In this document: piece by piece, positions 1 to 8,126 of the stretch
How positions within the stretch are numbered: position 1 is the first letter of the stretch
How the letters are laid out: the number at the start of each line of letters is the position of its first letter
Assembly (NCBI RefSeq): GCF_020740535.1
Contig: NZ_CP082362.1
Location: forward strand, 682,001-746,000
Length of the DNA: 64,000 bases
Direction of reading: 5' to 3'
Origin: Streptomyces profundus
GTDB lineage: Bacteria > Actinomycetota > Actinomycetes > Streptomycetales > Streptomycetaceae
Notes under the pieces: model-generated
The model's input: only the letters and a program-made list of their open reading frames with translations
Databases searched by the model: none
What the model was told of the DNA's origin: nothing
Program-made: the position numbers and the translations under genes

Positions 1-402
1 GCGGAAGGTGAGCGCGAGGAGGACGATCGGCAGCAGCCCGCCGATCGCCAGCGCGCTCAGGAGGAGACCGGCCCCCTCGGTGGAGGTCTCCGCCACGATG
101 TGGTGCCAGTAGCGCACGTGGATGAGGAAGTGCGCGATGCCCCAGACGGCGTACGAGCCCAGGGCCGCGCGGACCGAGGCCGGGGTCATGGTGATGGCCG
201 CACCGCCGAGCGGGATGGCGACGGCGAGGTTCATCGCCCCGTAGTCGAGCAGCAGGTGCGGGTTGTAGGCCATGCCCATGTTGACCCAGGACCAGGAGAA
301 GAACGACTCGGGGAAGAGGAGGATGTATCCGCCCAGGACCGCTGACACGACGGTGAGGAAGATCAGGCCGCCACGGACCAGCAGGGCGCGGGTGCCGGTC
401 AT
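1..402 (-). CDS. Small four-helix membrane protein (partial, C-terminus outside window)
   Basis: The gene starts at the ATG at 402-400 and reads out of the window, so only the first 134 codons are visible. They contain four hydrophobic stretches (about residues 10-30, 52-70, 80-92 and 110-132), with a short polar loop rich in Trp and His (HVRYWHH) between the third and fourth. It is probably a small integral membrane protein of unknown function. Its start overlaps the stop of the upstream NAD(P)-binding gene by an ATGA, so the two are very likely co-transcribed and translationally coupled. No enzymatic motif is visible. Confidence 0.7.
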   Translation of the reverse strand, partial: MTGTRALLVRGGLIFLTVVSAVLGGYILLFPESFFSWSWVNMGMAYNPHLLLDYGAMNLAVAIPLGGAAITMTPASVRAALGSYAVWGIAHFLIHVRYWHHIVAETSTEGAGLLLSALAIGGLLPIVLLALTFR

Positions 403-1178
403 CTCGCGTCACCGCCAAGCCGCTCGGTGAGGAAGTCCTCGAAGGTGATCGAGCCGGTTGGGTTCTCCGGCACCAGGTTCGCGCCGGTGGCGAAGGCGCG
501 GGCCATCCGGCCCGGCAGGCGGAGGGAGAACACGCGCCGGGAACGGCCGTGGAGCCGGTTGTGGAGCCGCGCGAGGTCGTCCATGGCGTGCACGCGTGGA
601 CCTCCGATGTCGGCCACCCGCCCGGCCGGCGCGTCCTGGGCGAGGCGCACCAGGTGGTCGGCGACCTCGCCGGTGTCGATCGGCTGGAAGCCGCACCTCG
701 CCAGGGCGAGGGTCAGCGGCAGCCGCCGTTGGGCGTCGAAGAAGCCGGCGACCAGGGTGTGGAACTGGGTGGCTCGCTGAACCGTCCACGGCAGCCCGGA
801 GTCCGCGATCAGCCGCTCGACCGTCAACTTGGCCCGGTAGTAGCGGATCGGGATGGTGTCGACGCCCACGATCGAGACAAAGACCAGATGGGGGTCGAGA
901 CCCCCGCCTCGTGCGGCGGCGACCAGGTTCCGGGCGGCGCGGATGTCGCCCTGGCCGCTGGAGGTGGCGCAGTGGATGACGGTCCTGGCCCCCTCGACGG
1001 CCGCCGGCAGCCCGGCGCCGGTCTTCAGGTCGCCGACGATCGTCCGGTGCCCCTGCCGCGTCCCCTGGGCGGGCGCCCGGCGGCTGAGGACGTGGACGGT
1101 GTGCCCGTCGGCCGTCAGCCGGCGGACCACGTCTCGGCCGAGGTTCCCCGTGCCGCCGGTCACCAGAATGGGTTCCAT
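399..1178 (-). CDS. NmrA-like/SDR NAD(P)-binding protein
   Basis: This 259-residue protein opens with a beta strand and the Rossmann glycine motif TGGTGNLG (residues 7-14), then SRR at the end of the second strand, which suggests NADP preference. A YYRAK stretch near residue 115 resembles the YxxxK site of extended SDRs. The length and the lack of a classical catalytic serine fit the atypical NmrA/NAD-dependent epimerase-like group, whose members act as redox sensors or reductases on unknown substrates. The ATG at 1178 was chosen because the motif follows directly. A longer reading upstream is low-complexity Pro/Arg/Gly sequence antisense to the neighbouring gene. It is coupled to the membrane protein downstream by ATGA. 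Confidence 0.8.
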   Translation of the reverse strand: MEPILVTGGTGNLGRDVVRRLTADGHTVHVLSRRAPAQGTRQGHRTIVGDLKTGAGLPAAVEGARTVIHCATSSGQGDIRAARNLVAAARGGGLDPHLVFVSIVGVDTIPIRYYRAKLTVERLIADSGLPWTVQRATQFHTLVAGFFDAQRRLPLTLALARCGFQPIDTGEVADHLVRLAQDAPAGRVADIGGPRVHAMDDLARLHNRLHGRSRRVFSLRLPGRMARAFATGANLVPENPTGSITFEDFLTERLGGDAR

Positions 1179-1258
1179 GACTCTCCGTCTCTCTGTGGGT
1201 GGCCACCCGCGCGGGCGCCCACGCGTCGGCGCGAAGGTTGTCGAACGGCTAAAAACGG

Positions 1259-2107
1259 CTAACGGGGATCGGTGGTGAGTCGGTCGAGGGCGGTGGCGCT
1301 GGCGGTGCCCGGTTCGGCGCTGTAGACGGCCAGGCGCAGGTCGGTGCCGGGGACCAGCAGGGTGTGGCAGTCCAGTTGGAGCTCGCCCGCCTCGGGGTGG
1401 TGGAGTCGCTTGCGCAGCGTCGGCACCGGGCGTACCTCGTGGTCGCGCCAGCCGGCCGCGAAGTCCTCGCTGTGCGCCGCGAACTCGTTGACCAGGCCGC
1501 TGAGGGTGCTGTCGAACGGGTGGCGGGCGCTGGCCACCCGCAGGTGGGCGGCGGACGCGCGGGCGAACGCGCCCTCCTCGCCGGGCGGCGCCGTGCAGAG
1601 CGTGCCGTTGAGCCGGATGGCCAGCCGTATGACGTTGCGTTCCTCGGGAGGCAGCAGGCGCAGGTCCGCGATCAGGGCCACGGCTGCGGCGTTCCAGGCG
1701 AGGATGTCCTGTCGTTCGTTGGTCAGATAGGCGGGTGAGGCGCCGAGCCCGGCCAGCAGCCGTCGGGCGCCGTGGGGCACCCGCGTCTGCTGGGGGGCGG
1801 TGGGGGGCGGGGCCTGGCCGGCCAGCCTGGCCAGGTGTTCCCGCTCCGCCGCGTCGAGTTGGAGCGCGCTGCCGAGGGCGGCGAGCACCTGGGGGGAGGG
1901 GTGCGGTGCCCTGGCCTGTTCCAGCCGCTCGTAGTAGCTGGTCGACATGCCGGCGAGGGCGGCCACCTCTTCGCGACGCAGGCCCGGGGTCCGGCGGGCG
2001 CGGCGGCCCGGGGGGTGGATCGCCGGTCCCGCGCTCCGCTCCGGGCTGAGTGCCTCCCGTCGGCGGCGCAGGAAGTCGGCCAGTTCGGTTCTGCTCACCA
2101 CGCTCAT
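1259..2107 (-). CDS. XRE-family regulator with MmyB-like ligand domain
   Basis: This is a 282-residue transcriptional regulator. Residues 1-85 carry a helix-turn-helix of the XRE type, with the stretch LRREEVAALAGMSTSYYERLE typical of Streptomyces MmyB proteins. Residues about 110-280 form the MmyB ligand-binding domain, recognisable by NERQDILAWNAAA and the conserved closing VYSAEPGT. Family members commonly control an adjacent oxidoreductase, and the neighbour transcribed divergently here (2315) is an NAD(P)-binding protein, so the 207-bp spacer is the likely target. The start at ATG 2107 gives the normal domain start; longer upstream readings have no homologous look. Confidence 0.9.
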   Translation of the reverse strand: MSVVSRTELADFLRRRREALSPERSAGPAIHPPGRRARRTPGLRREEVAALAGMSTSYYERLEQARAPHPSPQVLAALGSALQLDAAEREHLARLAGQAPPPTAPQQTRVPHGARRLLAGLGASPAYLTNERQDILAWNAAAVALIADLRLLPPEERNVIRLAIRLNGTLCTAPPGEEGAFARASAAHLRVASARHPFDSTLSGLVNEFAAHSEDFAAGWRDHEVRPVPTLRKRLHHPEAGELQLDCHTLLVPGTDLRLAVYSAEPGTASATALDRLTTDPR

Positions 2108-2314
2108 GGTGGCATGGCCCCCGGTGGCCCAGCCACGGAGTGGTGGTCCGGGGCTTGCCCGTCCCTTCTCCGGTGCGGTGCGCGCCCGCAGGGTGGGGTG
2201 GTCGTCCCACCACCGGAGGAGATCCGCCGTGCCAGGCACATCAGAAGAGACCTTTCGCCGGCTGCCGAAGCCGCCACCCGCCGAGAACCTCCCCGGGAGA
2301 AGGGGGACTTCTCG

Positions 2315-3187
2315 ATGACGGGTGTACTGATCACGGGCGGGACCGGGAAGACCGGGTCGGTGTTGGCCGCGTCGCTGCGCGGCGCCGGGGTGCCGGTCCG
2401 GGTGGCCAGCCGCACCCCGTGCGGTGCGGATCGGGACGCCGTCCGGTTCGACTGGACGGAACCGGCCACGTTTCCGCCGGCGTTGCGGGGGATGGACCGG
2501 GTGTATCTGGTGCCGCCGGTGAACACGGTTGATCCGCTGCCGTCGGTCGGCCGGTTCCTGGCGGAGGCCGAACGGGTCGGGGTGCGTCGGGTGGTGCTCC
2601 TCGGGTCCGCCATCGTCTTCCCCGACGCGCCGGGGCTGCTCGAACTCGCCGCCCGGGTGCGGGCCAGGCCGGGGTGGGTGGTGCTGCGCGCGTCGGGGTT
2701 CATGCAGAACTTTCTGCGGCCCCATCCGTTGGCCGAACGGATCAGGCGGCACGGGGAGATCCGCACCGCCGCCGGCTCCGGACGGGTGGGCTGGATCGAC
2801 ACCCGTGACATCGCCGGCGCGGCCCACGCCCTGCTGGCCGCCGCGGACGTGGCGCGCGACGGCCCCAGCGACTATCTGCTCTCCGGGCCCAAGGCGCTGA
2901 GCTACCAGGACACGGCGACGGCCATCACCGCCAGGACCGGCCGGACCGTCCGAGTGGTGCACGCCACGGCCGGGGAGCTGACGGCGCACTACCGGTCGGC
3001 GGGCCTGCCGGCGGACTTCGCCGCCTCCCTCGCCGGCGTCGAGGAGGGCGTCAGGAGCGGGAGGGACGACTGGGTCAGCACCGCCGTGCTGGACCTGACG
3101 GGCCGGCCACCGCGTTCGTTCGCGGCGTTTGTCGACGAGTACGCGGCCGAGTGGACAGCGCTGGGCCCTTCGGATCCCGGCGCCTGA
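2315..3187 (+). CDS. NAD(P)H-binding NmrA-family oxidoreductase-like protein
   Basis: This protein has 290 residues. The dinucleotide-binding motif TGGTGKTGS sits at residues 7-15, followed by a basic residue after the second strand (ASRTP), as in NADPH-binding atypical SDRs. It resembles the NmrA/azoreductase-like proteins often annotated after a fungal ergot-alkaloid gene family, but no substrate can be read from sequence. A GAGAAGGGGG ribosome site lies 5-10 bases before the ATG. It is divergent from the MmyB-type regulator, which probably controls it, and its stop lies only four bases from the convergent ArsR-type gene. Confidence 0.85.
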   Translation: MTGVLITGGTGKTGSVLAASLRGAGVPVRVASRTPCGADRDAVRFDWTEPATFPPALRGMDRVYLVPPVNTVDPLPSVGRFLAEAERVGVRRVVLLGSAIVFPDAPGLLELAARVRARPGWVVLRASGFMQNFLRPHPLAERIRRHGEIRTAAGSGRVGWIDTRDIAGAAHALLAAADVARDGPSDYLLSGPKALSYQDTATAITARTGRTVRVVHATAGELTAHYRSAGLPADFAASLAGVEEGVRSGRDDWVSTAVLDLTGRPPRSFAAFVDEYAAEWTALGPSDPGA

Positions 3188-3191
3188 GATC

Positions 3192-3896
3192 TCAACCGCC
3201 GCCCGGGTCTGGCGGGTCGTCCTGGAAGGTCAGGCCCAGCAGCTCCTGGAACGCCTCGCCGCCCTTCCTGGTGACCCGGACGGCGCGACCGGTACCGACG
3301 CGGCGGATCCAGCGCCGGTCCAGGGCCGTGGCGCACAGGGCCGCGCCCAGGGCACCGGCGAGGTGGGGGCGGCGCTCGGTCCGGTCCAGGCAACCGCGCA
3401 CCAGCGGACGGCCGTTGGCCGGGGGCCGCTGGTGGTCGAGGCTGTCGGCGAGCCAGCCGCGGCCGGCGGGGGTGACGGCGAGCCCGGCGTCGTCGGCGAC
3501 CAGGCCCCGGGCGATCATCGCGTCGGCCAGGGCCACGCCGAGGCGCCCCGCCAGGTGGTCATAGCAGGTGCGGGCCCTGGCCTCGGCGCCGAGCCGGGAC
3601 GACTGGCGCAGATCGCGCGGGCGGGCCACGTCCGGGGCGTAGGAGGCGAGGGTCTCGACCAGGGCGGCGGCCTCGGGGCCAGCCAGCCGGACGTAGCGGT
3701 GTCGGCCCTGGCGTTCCTCGGTCAACAGCCCCCCGTCGACGAGGCGGGAGAGCTGCTCGCTGGCGGTGGAGGGGCGGACCCCGGCGTGCCGGGCGAGTTC
3801 ACCCGCCGTCCAGGCGCGGCCGTCGAGCAGCGCCTGGCAGAACGCGGCCCTGGTGCGGTCGGCCAGCAGACCGGCGGTCTCGGCGAGCGGGGACAT
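3192..3896 (-). CDS. ArsR-type winged-helix regulator
   Basis: This is a 234-residue regulator with an N-terminal ArsR-like winged helix (residues 8-75: WTAGELARHAGVRPSTASEQLSRLVDGGLL, then a wing with RHRYVRL). The C-terminal half (80-234) has a second winged-helix-like stretch seen in longer actinobacterial ArsR proteins. No clustered Cys/His metal site is visible, so it probably does not sense metal. It is divergent from the P450-like/PEP-mutase fusion with 65 bases between starts, so control of that gene is the simplest inference. Confidence 0.88.
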   Translation of the reverse strand: MSPLAETAGLLADRTRAAFCQALLDGRAWTAGELARHAGVRPSTASEQLSRLVDGGLLTEERQGRHRYVRLAGPEAAALVETLASYAPDVARPRDLRQSSRLGAEARARTCYDHLAGRLGVALADAMIARGLVADDAGLAVTPAGRGWLADSLDHQRPPANGRPLVRGCLDRTERRPHLAGALGAALCATALDRRWIRRVGTGRAVRVTRKGGEAFQELLGLTFQDDPPDPGGG

Positions 3897-3961
3897 GCGG
3901 CCATGATGCCGCAGCGACGGTTCGGGCCGCGCCGAACGGTTCCGGGCCTAGCCTCGGGGCC

Positions 3962-5539
3962 ATGACGCGGACGGTGCACGAGTTCGACCAGGCCGGAGAC
4001 GTGCGGGCGGCGCTTGCCGATCCGGCGCTCGTCCCGGAGTTGCCGGCGTTGCCGGCCGGGGGCGACGCGGCGGAGGGGGCGAGCGTCGCCTGGCTGCGGG
4101 CGGCGGTGGCCCGGTTCAGCTCCGGGGAGCCGCATCGCCGGCGGCGGGCGCTGGTGGAGGCCGAACTCGCCCGGCTGGAGCCGGCGTCGCTCTGGCGGGC
4201 GGCGACCCCCGGGCCCTTGCCTGAGGCCAGGGCCCGGGTGGTGCGCACCCTCGCCGAGGCCCTGGGAATGCCGGAGCCGGGGGCGGTGGCGGAGGCGGTG
4301 CTCGTGGTGGCCGGCGCCTACTTCGGGGGTGGGGACGCGGCGGCGGACCTGGCGGTGGCCGAGCTGGTGGCGCGGCTGGCGCCGGGGCCGAGGGACGGCG
4401 CCGCGCTGGAGGCCGTCGCCAACCGGATCGGGCTGCTCGTCCAGGCGTGCGAGGCGACGGCGGCGCTGGTCGAGGCCGCGTCCGAGGGGGACGAGGCGCC
4501 GCTGGCGCGGGTGTTGCGGGAGTCGCCGCCGGTGCGGGGGATGCGGCGCGTCGCCGTCCGGGCCACCGAGATCGCGGGCCGGGAGATCGCCGAGGGCGAC
4601 GGGGTGCTGCTCGATCCCGTGTCGGCGAACCGCGCGCATCCCGTGCCCCTCGCCTTCGGCGCCCCGCCGCGCGTCTGCCCGGGCCGGGCCCACGCCCTCG
4701 CCCTGGCCGAGGGGTTGCGCGGGCGCCCGCTGACCCCGTTCGCCCGTCTGCACCATCGGTCCACCCCGCTGCTGCTGCCCAACGCCTGGGACCACGCCTC
4801 GGCCGCCGCGCTGGCGGCGCGCGGCTTCGCCGCCGTCGGCACCACCAGCCTGGGCGTCGCCGCCGCCGAGGGGCTGCCGGACGGGACGGCGGCCACCGCC
4901 GAGGCGACCCTGGCGCTGGCGCGCCGACTCGGGCGCGGCGGCTTCCTGTTCACCGTCGACGCCGAGGGCGGCTTCAGCGACGACCCGGCGGAGGTGGCCG
5001 CGTGGGCCCGGGAACTGCACGCGGCGGGCGCGGCGGGGATCAACCTGGAGGACGGCCGCCCCGACGGCACGCTCGCCCCGGTGGAGCTGCACGCGGCGAA
5101 GATCGCCGCCGTCAAGGCCGCGGTGCCCGCGCTGTTTGTGAACGCGCGCACCGACACCCACTGGCTGGGCCGTCGCCGGGAGGAGACCTCGGCGCGCCTG
5201 GCGACCTATGAACAGGCGGGCGCCGACGGGGTGTTCGTGCCGGGGCTGGCAGAACCGGACGGGATCGCCGCGCTGACGGCCGCCCTGGTCACCCCGTTGA
5301 ACATCCTCTACACGCCGACCGGCCCCTCCCTCGCCCGGCTCACCGCGCTGGGCGTCCGCCGCGTCAGCCTCGGCTCGCTCCTCTACCGCCAGGCCCTGGC
5401 CGCCGCGCTCACCACGGCGACGGCCGTCCGCGACGGACTGCCGACGGACCTGACGGCGCCCTCCTACGCCGAGGTGCAGCGGCTGGCCTCGTCGCCCACG
5501 CGCCCCGACGGGCCGGCGGGAGGGGAGCAGCGCCCGTGA
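3962..5539 (+). CDS. Fusion of compacted P450-like domain and isocitrate lyase/PEP mutase domain
   Basis: One uninterrupted 525-residue reading frame. Residues about 270-500 are a PEP mutase/isocitrate lyase superfamily barrel: LLLPNAWDHASA, the metal-site region TVDAEGGF (D333, E335), NLEDG (362-365) and VNARTD (394-398). Residues 1-262 resemble a P450 shortened to roughly two thirds. An I-helix-like ACEAT (162-166) is present. The K-helix position reads RVLR (183-186) where P450s have ExxR. A strand and SANR turn follow, and a heme-loop-like LAFGAPPRVCPG contains Cys239 at the thiolate position. The meander between ANR and the heme loop is almost gone. Heme binding or oxygenase activity is therefore doubtful. 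The PEPM half could be a carboxyphosphonoenolpyruvate-, oxaloacetate- or methylisocitrate-type lyase. The divergent ArsR-type gene is the likely regulator. Confidence 0.8.
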   Translation: MTRTVHEFDQAGDVRAALADPALVPELPALPAGGDAAEGASVAWLRAAVARFSSGEPHRRRRALVEAELARLEPASLWRAATPGPLPEARARVVRTLAEALGMPEPGAVAEAVLVVAGAYFGGGDAAADLAVAELVARLAPGPRDGAALEAVANRIGLLVQACEATAALVEAASEGDEAPLARVLRESPPVRGMRRVAVRATEIAGREIAEGDGVLLDPVSANRAHPVPLAFGAPPRVCPGRAHALALAEGLRGRPLTPFARLHHRSTPLLLPNAWDHASAAALAARGFAAVGTTSLGVAAAEGLPDGTAATAEATLALARRLGRGGFLFTVDAEGGFSDDPAEVAAWARELHAAGAAGINLEDGRPDGTLAPVELHAAKIAAVKAAVPALFVNARTDTHWLGRRREETSARLATYEQAGADGVFVPGLAEPDGIAALTAALVTPLNILYTPTGPSLARLTALGVRRVSLGSLLYRQALAAALTTATAVRDGLPTDLTAPSYAEVQRLASSPTRPDGPAGGEQRP

Positions 5540-5636
5540 CGAGCGGCGCTCGTCCCACGCCAACCGCCCGTCGGCCGCCGCCACTTGGGCGGCGTCGGGC
5601 GACGGGCCCGCCGGGGACTCCTGGTTAGATGACGGC

Positions 5637-6176
5637 ATGACAGATCAGACACCGCCCCCCGCGGACGAGGTCCTGGACATCGTGGACGAGCAGGACCGCG
5701 TGGTCGGCCAGGAGCGGCGCGGAGAGGTGTACGCGCGCGGGCTGCGCCACCGCTGCACGTTCGTGTTGGCGCGGAACGCGGCGGGAGAGTTCTTCGTGCA
5801 CCGCCGCACCGCGCAGAAGCTGGTCTTCCCCTCGCTGTACGACATGTTCGTCGGCGGGGTGGTGGGCGCGGGCGAGTCGTACGACGAGGCGGCGCTGCGC
5901 GAGGCGGAGGAGGAGCTCGGCGTGTCGGGACTGCCGGCTCCCACACCGCTGTTCAAGTTCCTCTATGAGACCCCGGAACACACCTGGTGGTCGTCGGTCT
6001 ACGAGATTCGGTGCGCGTCGCCGGTCAACCCGCAGGCGTCCGAGGTCGCGTGGCACGCGTTCCTCACCCAGGAGGAGTTGGACCGGCGGCTCACCGAGTG
6101 GAGCTGGGTGCCCGACGGCATGGAGGCGTACCGCCGGCTTCTGGCGTGGCGGCGCGGGGAGACCACCGGGTCCTGA
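5637..6176 (+). CDS. NUDIX hydrolase (IDI/YfcD-like)
   Basis: This protein has 179 residues with a complete Nudix box Gx5Ex7REUxEExGU at residues 74-96 (G74, E80, R88-E89, E92-E93, G95), which binds the catalytic divalent metal. The N-terminal EVLDIVDEQDRVVGQERRGEVYARGLRHRC and the Trp-rich C-terminus resemble the isopentenyl-diphosphate isomerase-like branch (YfcD type) of NUDIX proteins, whose physiological substrate is generally unknown. It sits alone between the fusion gene and the CE15 region and has no obvious operon partner. Confidence 0.92.
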   Translation: MTDQTPPPADEVLDIVDEQDRVVGQERRGEVYARGLRHRCTFVLARNAAGEFFVHRRTAQKLVFPSLYDMFVGGVVGAGESYDEAALREAEEELGVSGLPAPTPLFKFLYETPEHTWWSSVYEIRCASPVNPQASEVAWHAFLTQEELDRRLTEWSWVPDGMEAYRRLLAWRRGETTGS

Positions 6177-6192
6177 ACGCAGGGGCTCCAAG

Positions 6193-6217
6193 CTTTTCAG
6201 ATAACTTTTCAGATAAC
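6193..6217. repeat. Tandem 12-bp direct repeat
   Basis: Two perfect head-to-tail copies of CTTTTCAGATAA, conspicuously AT-rich in this GC-rich DNA, lie just after the NUDIX stop codon. They may be an activator or repressor binding array, or contain -10-like elements (AGATAA). Function is inferred only from sequence. Confidence 0.6.
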
Positions 6218-6408
6218 TCGGCCGGCCTTTCCGGAAGATGTCCGGAAGTTCCGAGGGTCGGAGGGGCCGAGCGGGGGCCCACGCGGGTAACTTCCCCACC
6301 TTTCAGCCGATACGTCCCACCGGGGCTCTCGACTGAGAGAGGGGAGAACGGCCAACCTGAGGGAGCCATGTCCCGCGTGTTGTCACCCCCGGGGCCCCTC
6401 CCTAACCT

Positions 6409-6422
6409 TGGGAGCGCTCCCA
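6409..6422. promoter_or_regulatory. CebR box (cellobiose repressor operator)
   Basis: The 14-bp palindrome TGGGAGCGCTCCCA is identical to the known Streptomyces CebR operator, which is relieved by cellobiose/cellotriose. It lies upstream of the CE15 esterase gene. An identical copy precedes the LPMO gene at 34829. Confidence 0.88.
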
Positions 6423-6575
6423 ACCCCAGCTCCTCCTCTGCTTCGCCATCCCCGTTCCGCGCCCCGCGAGCCGCCTGGCCGGAATCGGGTGCCCCCCATC
6501 ATCCGGCGCGCGCCGGCGACCGCCCGCTGGGGCGTCGTCCGGCAGGGACGGCGCGCCCTTCTCCGGAGGTTCCCC

Positions 6576-7841
6576 ATGCGCTTCCACCGACCGCGCCCCC
6601 GGGTGTGGGCCGCAGCGGCCTGTGTCGCCGTCGCGAGTCTGGCCGTCACCACCCTCAACCCGGCGGCGGTCGCCGCCGACGCCGGGCCCACCGCCCGGAT
6701 CGCGCCGGCCGACGAGAACGACGGCGCCCACTGCGCGGTGCCCTCCCCCGGGCCCGCGACGCCCGAGCAGTTGCTCCCCGACCCCTTCACCCGGCTGGAC
6801 GGGACCCGGATCACCGAGGCCGCCGACTGGGAGTGCCGGCGCGCGGAGATCAGGGAGTTGGCGGAGTCGACCGTCTACGGCGAGAAGCCCGACCCGCCCC
6901 AGAGCGTCACGGGAACGGTCTCGACCAACGGCATCACGGTGAACGTGACGGACCAGGGCCGCAGCGCCAGCTTCTCGGCGAGCGTCGAGCTGCCGAGCGG
7001 CACCGGGGCCGGACCCGTCCCCGCGGTCGTGGTCCTCGGCGGCTTCGGCGCCGACACCGCCACCATCAGGGCGGCGGGCGCGGCCGTCATCAACTTCGAC
7101 CCCTACGCGGTCGGGCGCGAGGGCACCCCGCGCAACAACAAGCAGGGCGCGTTCTACGACATCTACGGCTCCGGGAGCCAGACCGGGCTGCTGATGGCGT
7201 GGTCCTGGGGCGTGAGCCGGATCATCGACGTGATCGAACAGGCGGACGGCAGCGTGCTGAGCACGGACGCCACGGGAGTCACCGGCTGTTCGCGCTTCGG
7301 CAAGGGCGCCTTCGTGGCCGGCGCGTTCGACCAGCGCATCGATCTGACCATGCCGATCGAGTCGGGCACCGCGGGGGCGCCGATCCTGCGCGGGATACCG
7401 GGCGAGAACGGTGCCCAGCCGCTGGACAGCGCCTATGGCGAACAGCCGTGGTTCGGCGACGCGTTCGGCTCGTTCACCGGTGATCCGAGCAGGCTGCCGG
7501 TGGACACCCACGAGATCGTGTCCATGGTCGCGCCCCGTGGGTTGTTCCTGATGGAGAACCCGCATGTGGACTGGCTCGGCGCCAGGTCGGGGAGCGTGGC
7601 GGCGCTGGGCGGCGCCGAGGTCTACCGGGCGCTCGGCGTCGCGGAGAACATCAGCTACTCGTCCGATGTCCAGGACGGCACGCACTGCGCGGCCAGGTCC
7701 GAGTGGCAGGGCCCGCTTCGGGCGAGCATCGAGACGTTCCTGCTGGGCACGGGCCAGGCGCCCGGGGTGTTCGCCATCGCGCCGGGCAAGGCGGGGAACC
7801 TGGACCAGTGGCGGAACTGGCAGACGCCGGTGCTGAACTGA
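6576..7841 (+). CDS. Secreted glucuronoyl esterase, carbohydrate esterase family 15
   Basis: This protein has 421 residues with a Sec signal peptide (VWAAAACVAVASLAVTTLNPAAVAA, cleavage near residue 34). The alpha/beta-hydrolase core has the CE15 nucleophile motif GCSRFGK (Ser239), the acid Glu262 in PIESG, and His370 in DGTHCA, giving a Ser-Glu-His triad. CE15 enzymes cleave the ester between 4-O-methyl-glucuronic acid of xylan and lignin alcohols, so this is an extracellular biomass enzyme. The start is supported by GGAGGT seven bases upstream. The CebR box upstream suggests induction by cello-oligosaccharides. A strong hairpin at 7867-7905 ends the unit. No carbohydrate-binding module is fused. 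Confidence 0.9.
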   Translation: MRFHRPRPRVWAAAACVAVASLAVTTLNPAAVAADAGPTARIAPADENDGAHCAVPSPGPATPEQLLPDPFTRLDGTRITEAADWECRRAEIRELAESTVYGEKPDPPQSVTGTVSTNGITVNVTDQGRSASFSASVELPSGTGAGPVPAVVVLGGFGADTATIRAAGAAVINFDPYAVGREGTPRNNKQGAFYDIYGSGSQTGLLMAWSWGVSRIIDVIEQADGSVLSTDATGVTGCSRFGKGAFVAGAFDQRIDLTMPIESGTAGAPILRGIPGENGAQPLDSAYGEQPWFGDAFGSFTGDPSRLPVDTHEIVSMVAPRGLFLMENPHVDWLGARSGSVAALGGAEVYRALGVAENISYSSDVQDGTHCAARSEWQGPLRASIETFLLGTGQAPGVFAIAPGKAGNLDQWRNWQTPVLN

Positions 7842-7866
7842 CGCCGCCGAGGCCGCGTCCGTGACC

Positions 7867-7905
7867 GTCCCGTCCCGGCGTCCCACCACACCGCCGGGAC
7901 GGGAC
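7867..7905 (+). terminator. Hairpin terminator after CE15 gene
   Basis: A perfect 14-bp stem (GTCCCGTCCCGGCG with its complement) closes an 11-base loop 25 bases after the esterase stop. It is GC-rich without a long T-run, as is common in Streptomyces. Confidence 0.75.
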
Positions 7906-8126
7906 TCCCCCTTCGAAGGGGCCCGCTCCGATCCACGTCCGATGGCCTGTCCTGAAGGTGCGGCGAGAAGGTGGTCCCCCCCTCTGGCGAACGCGCGTAG
8001 ATCTCGGGCACCATGCTCAGGCGTCGGCACCGTGCGCGGTGTCGGCGTCCCCCGCATGGCCCATCCGATCACGCGTCACCCGCCCCGACCTCGGGGCGGT
8101 CCCCCACAGCAGGAGGGTTTCCCACC

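Larger units (their letters stand above)
6177..6575. other. 400-bp leader region upstream of CE15 gene: direct repeats and CebR box
   Basis: No gene is visible here. The stretch holds two adjacent 12-bp copies of CTTTTCAGATAA (6193-6204 and 6205-6216), then two close TCCGGAAG copies near 6230-6250. Further on is the CebR-type box at 6409-6422, about 155 bp before the CE15 start codon. A GGAGGT ribosome site precedes the CE15 ATG. The long leader suggests layered control of the esterase gene. Confidence 0.6.

Noticed and set aside
3722-5638. Minus-strand frame opposite the P450-like/PEPM fusion
   Set aside because: Low-complexity Gly/Arg/Gln protein antisense to a frame with strong domain motifs and normal codon bias.
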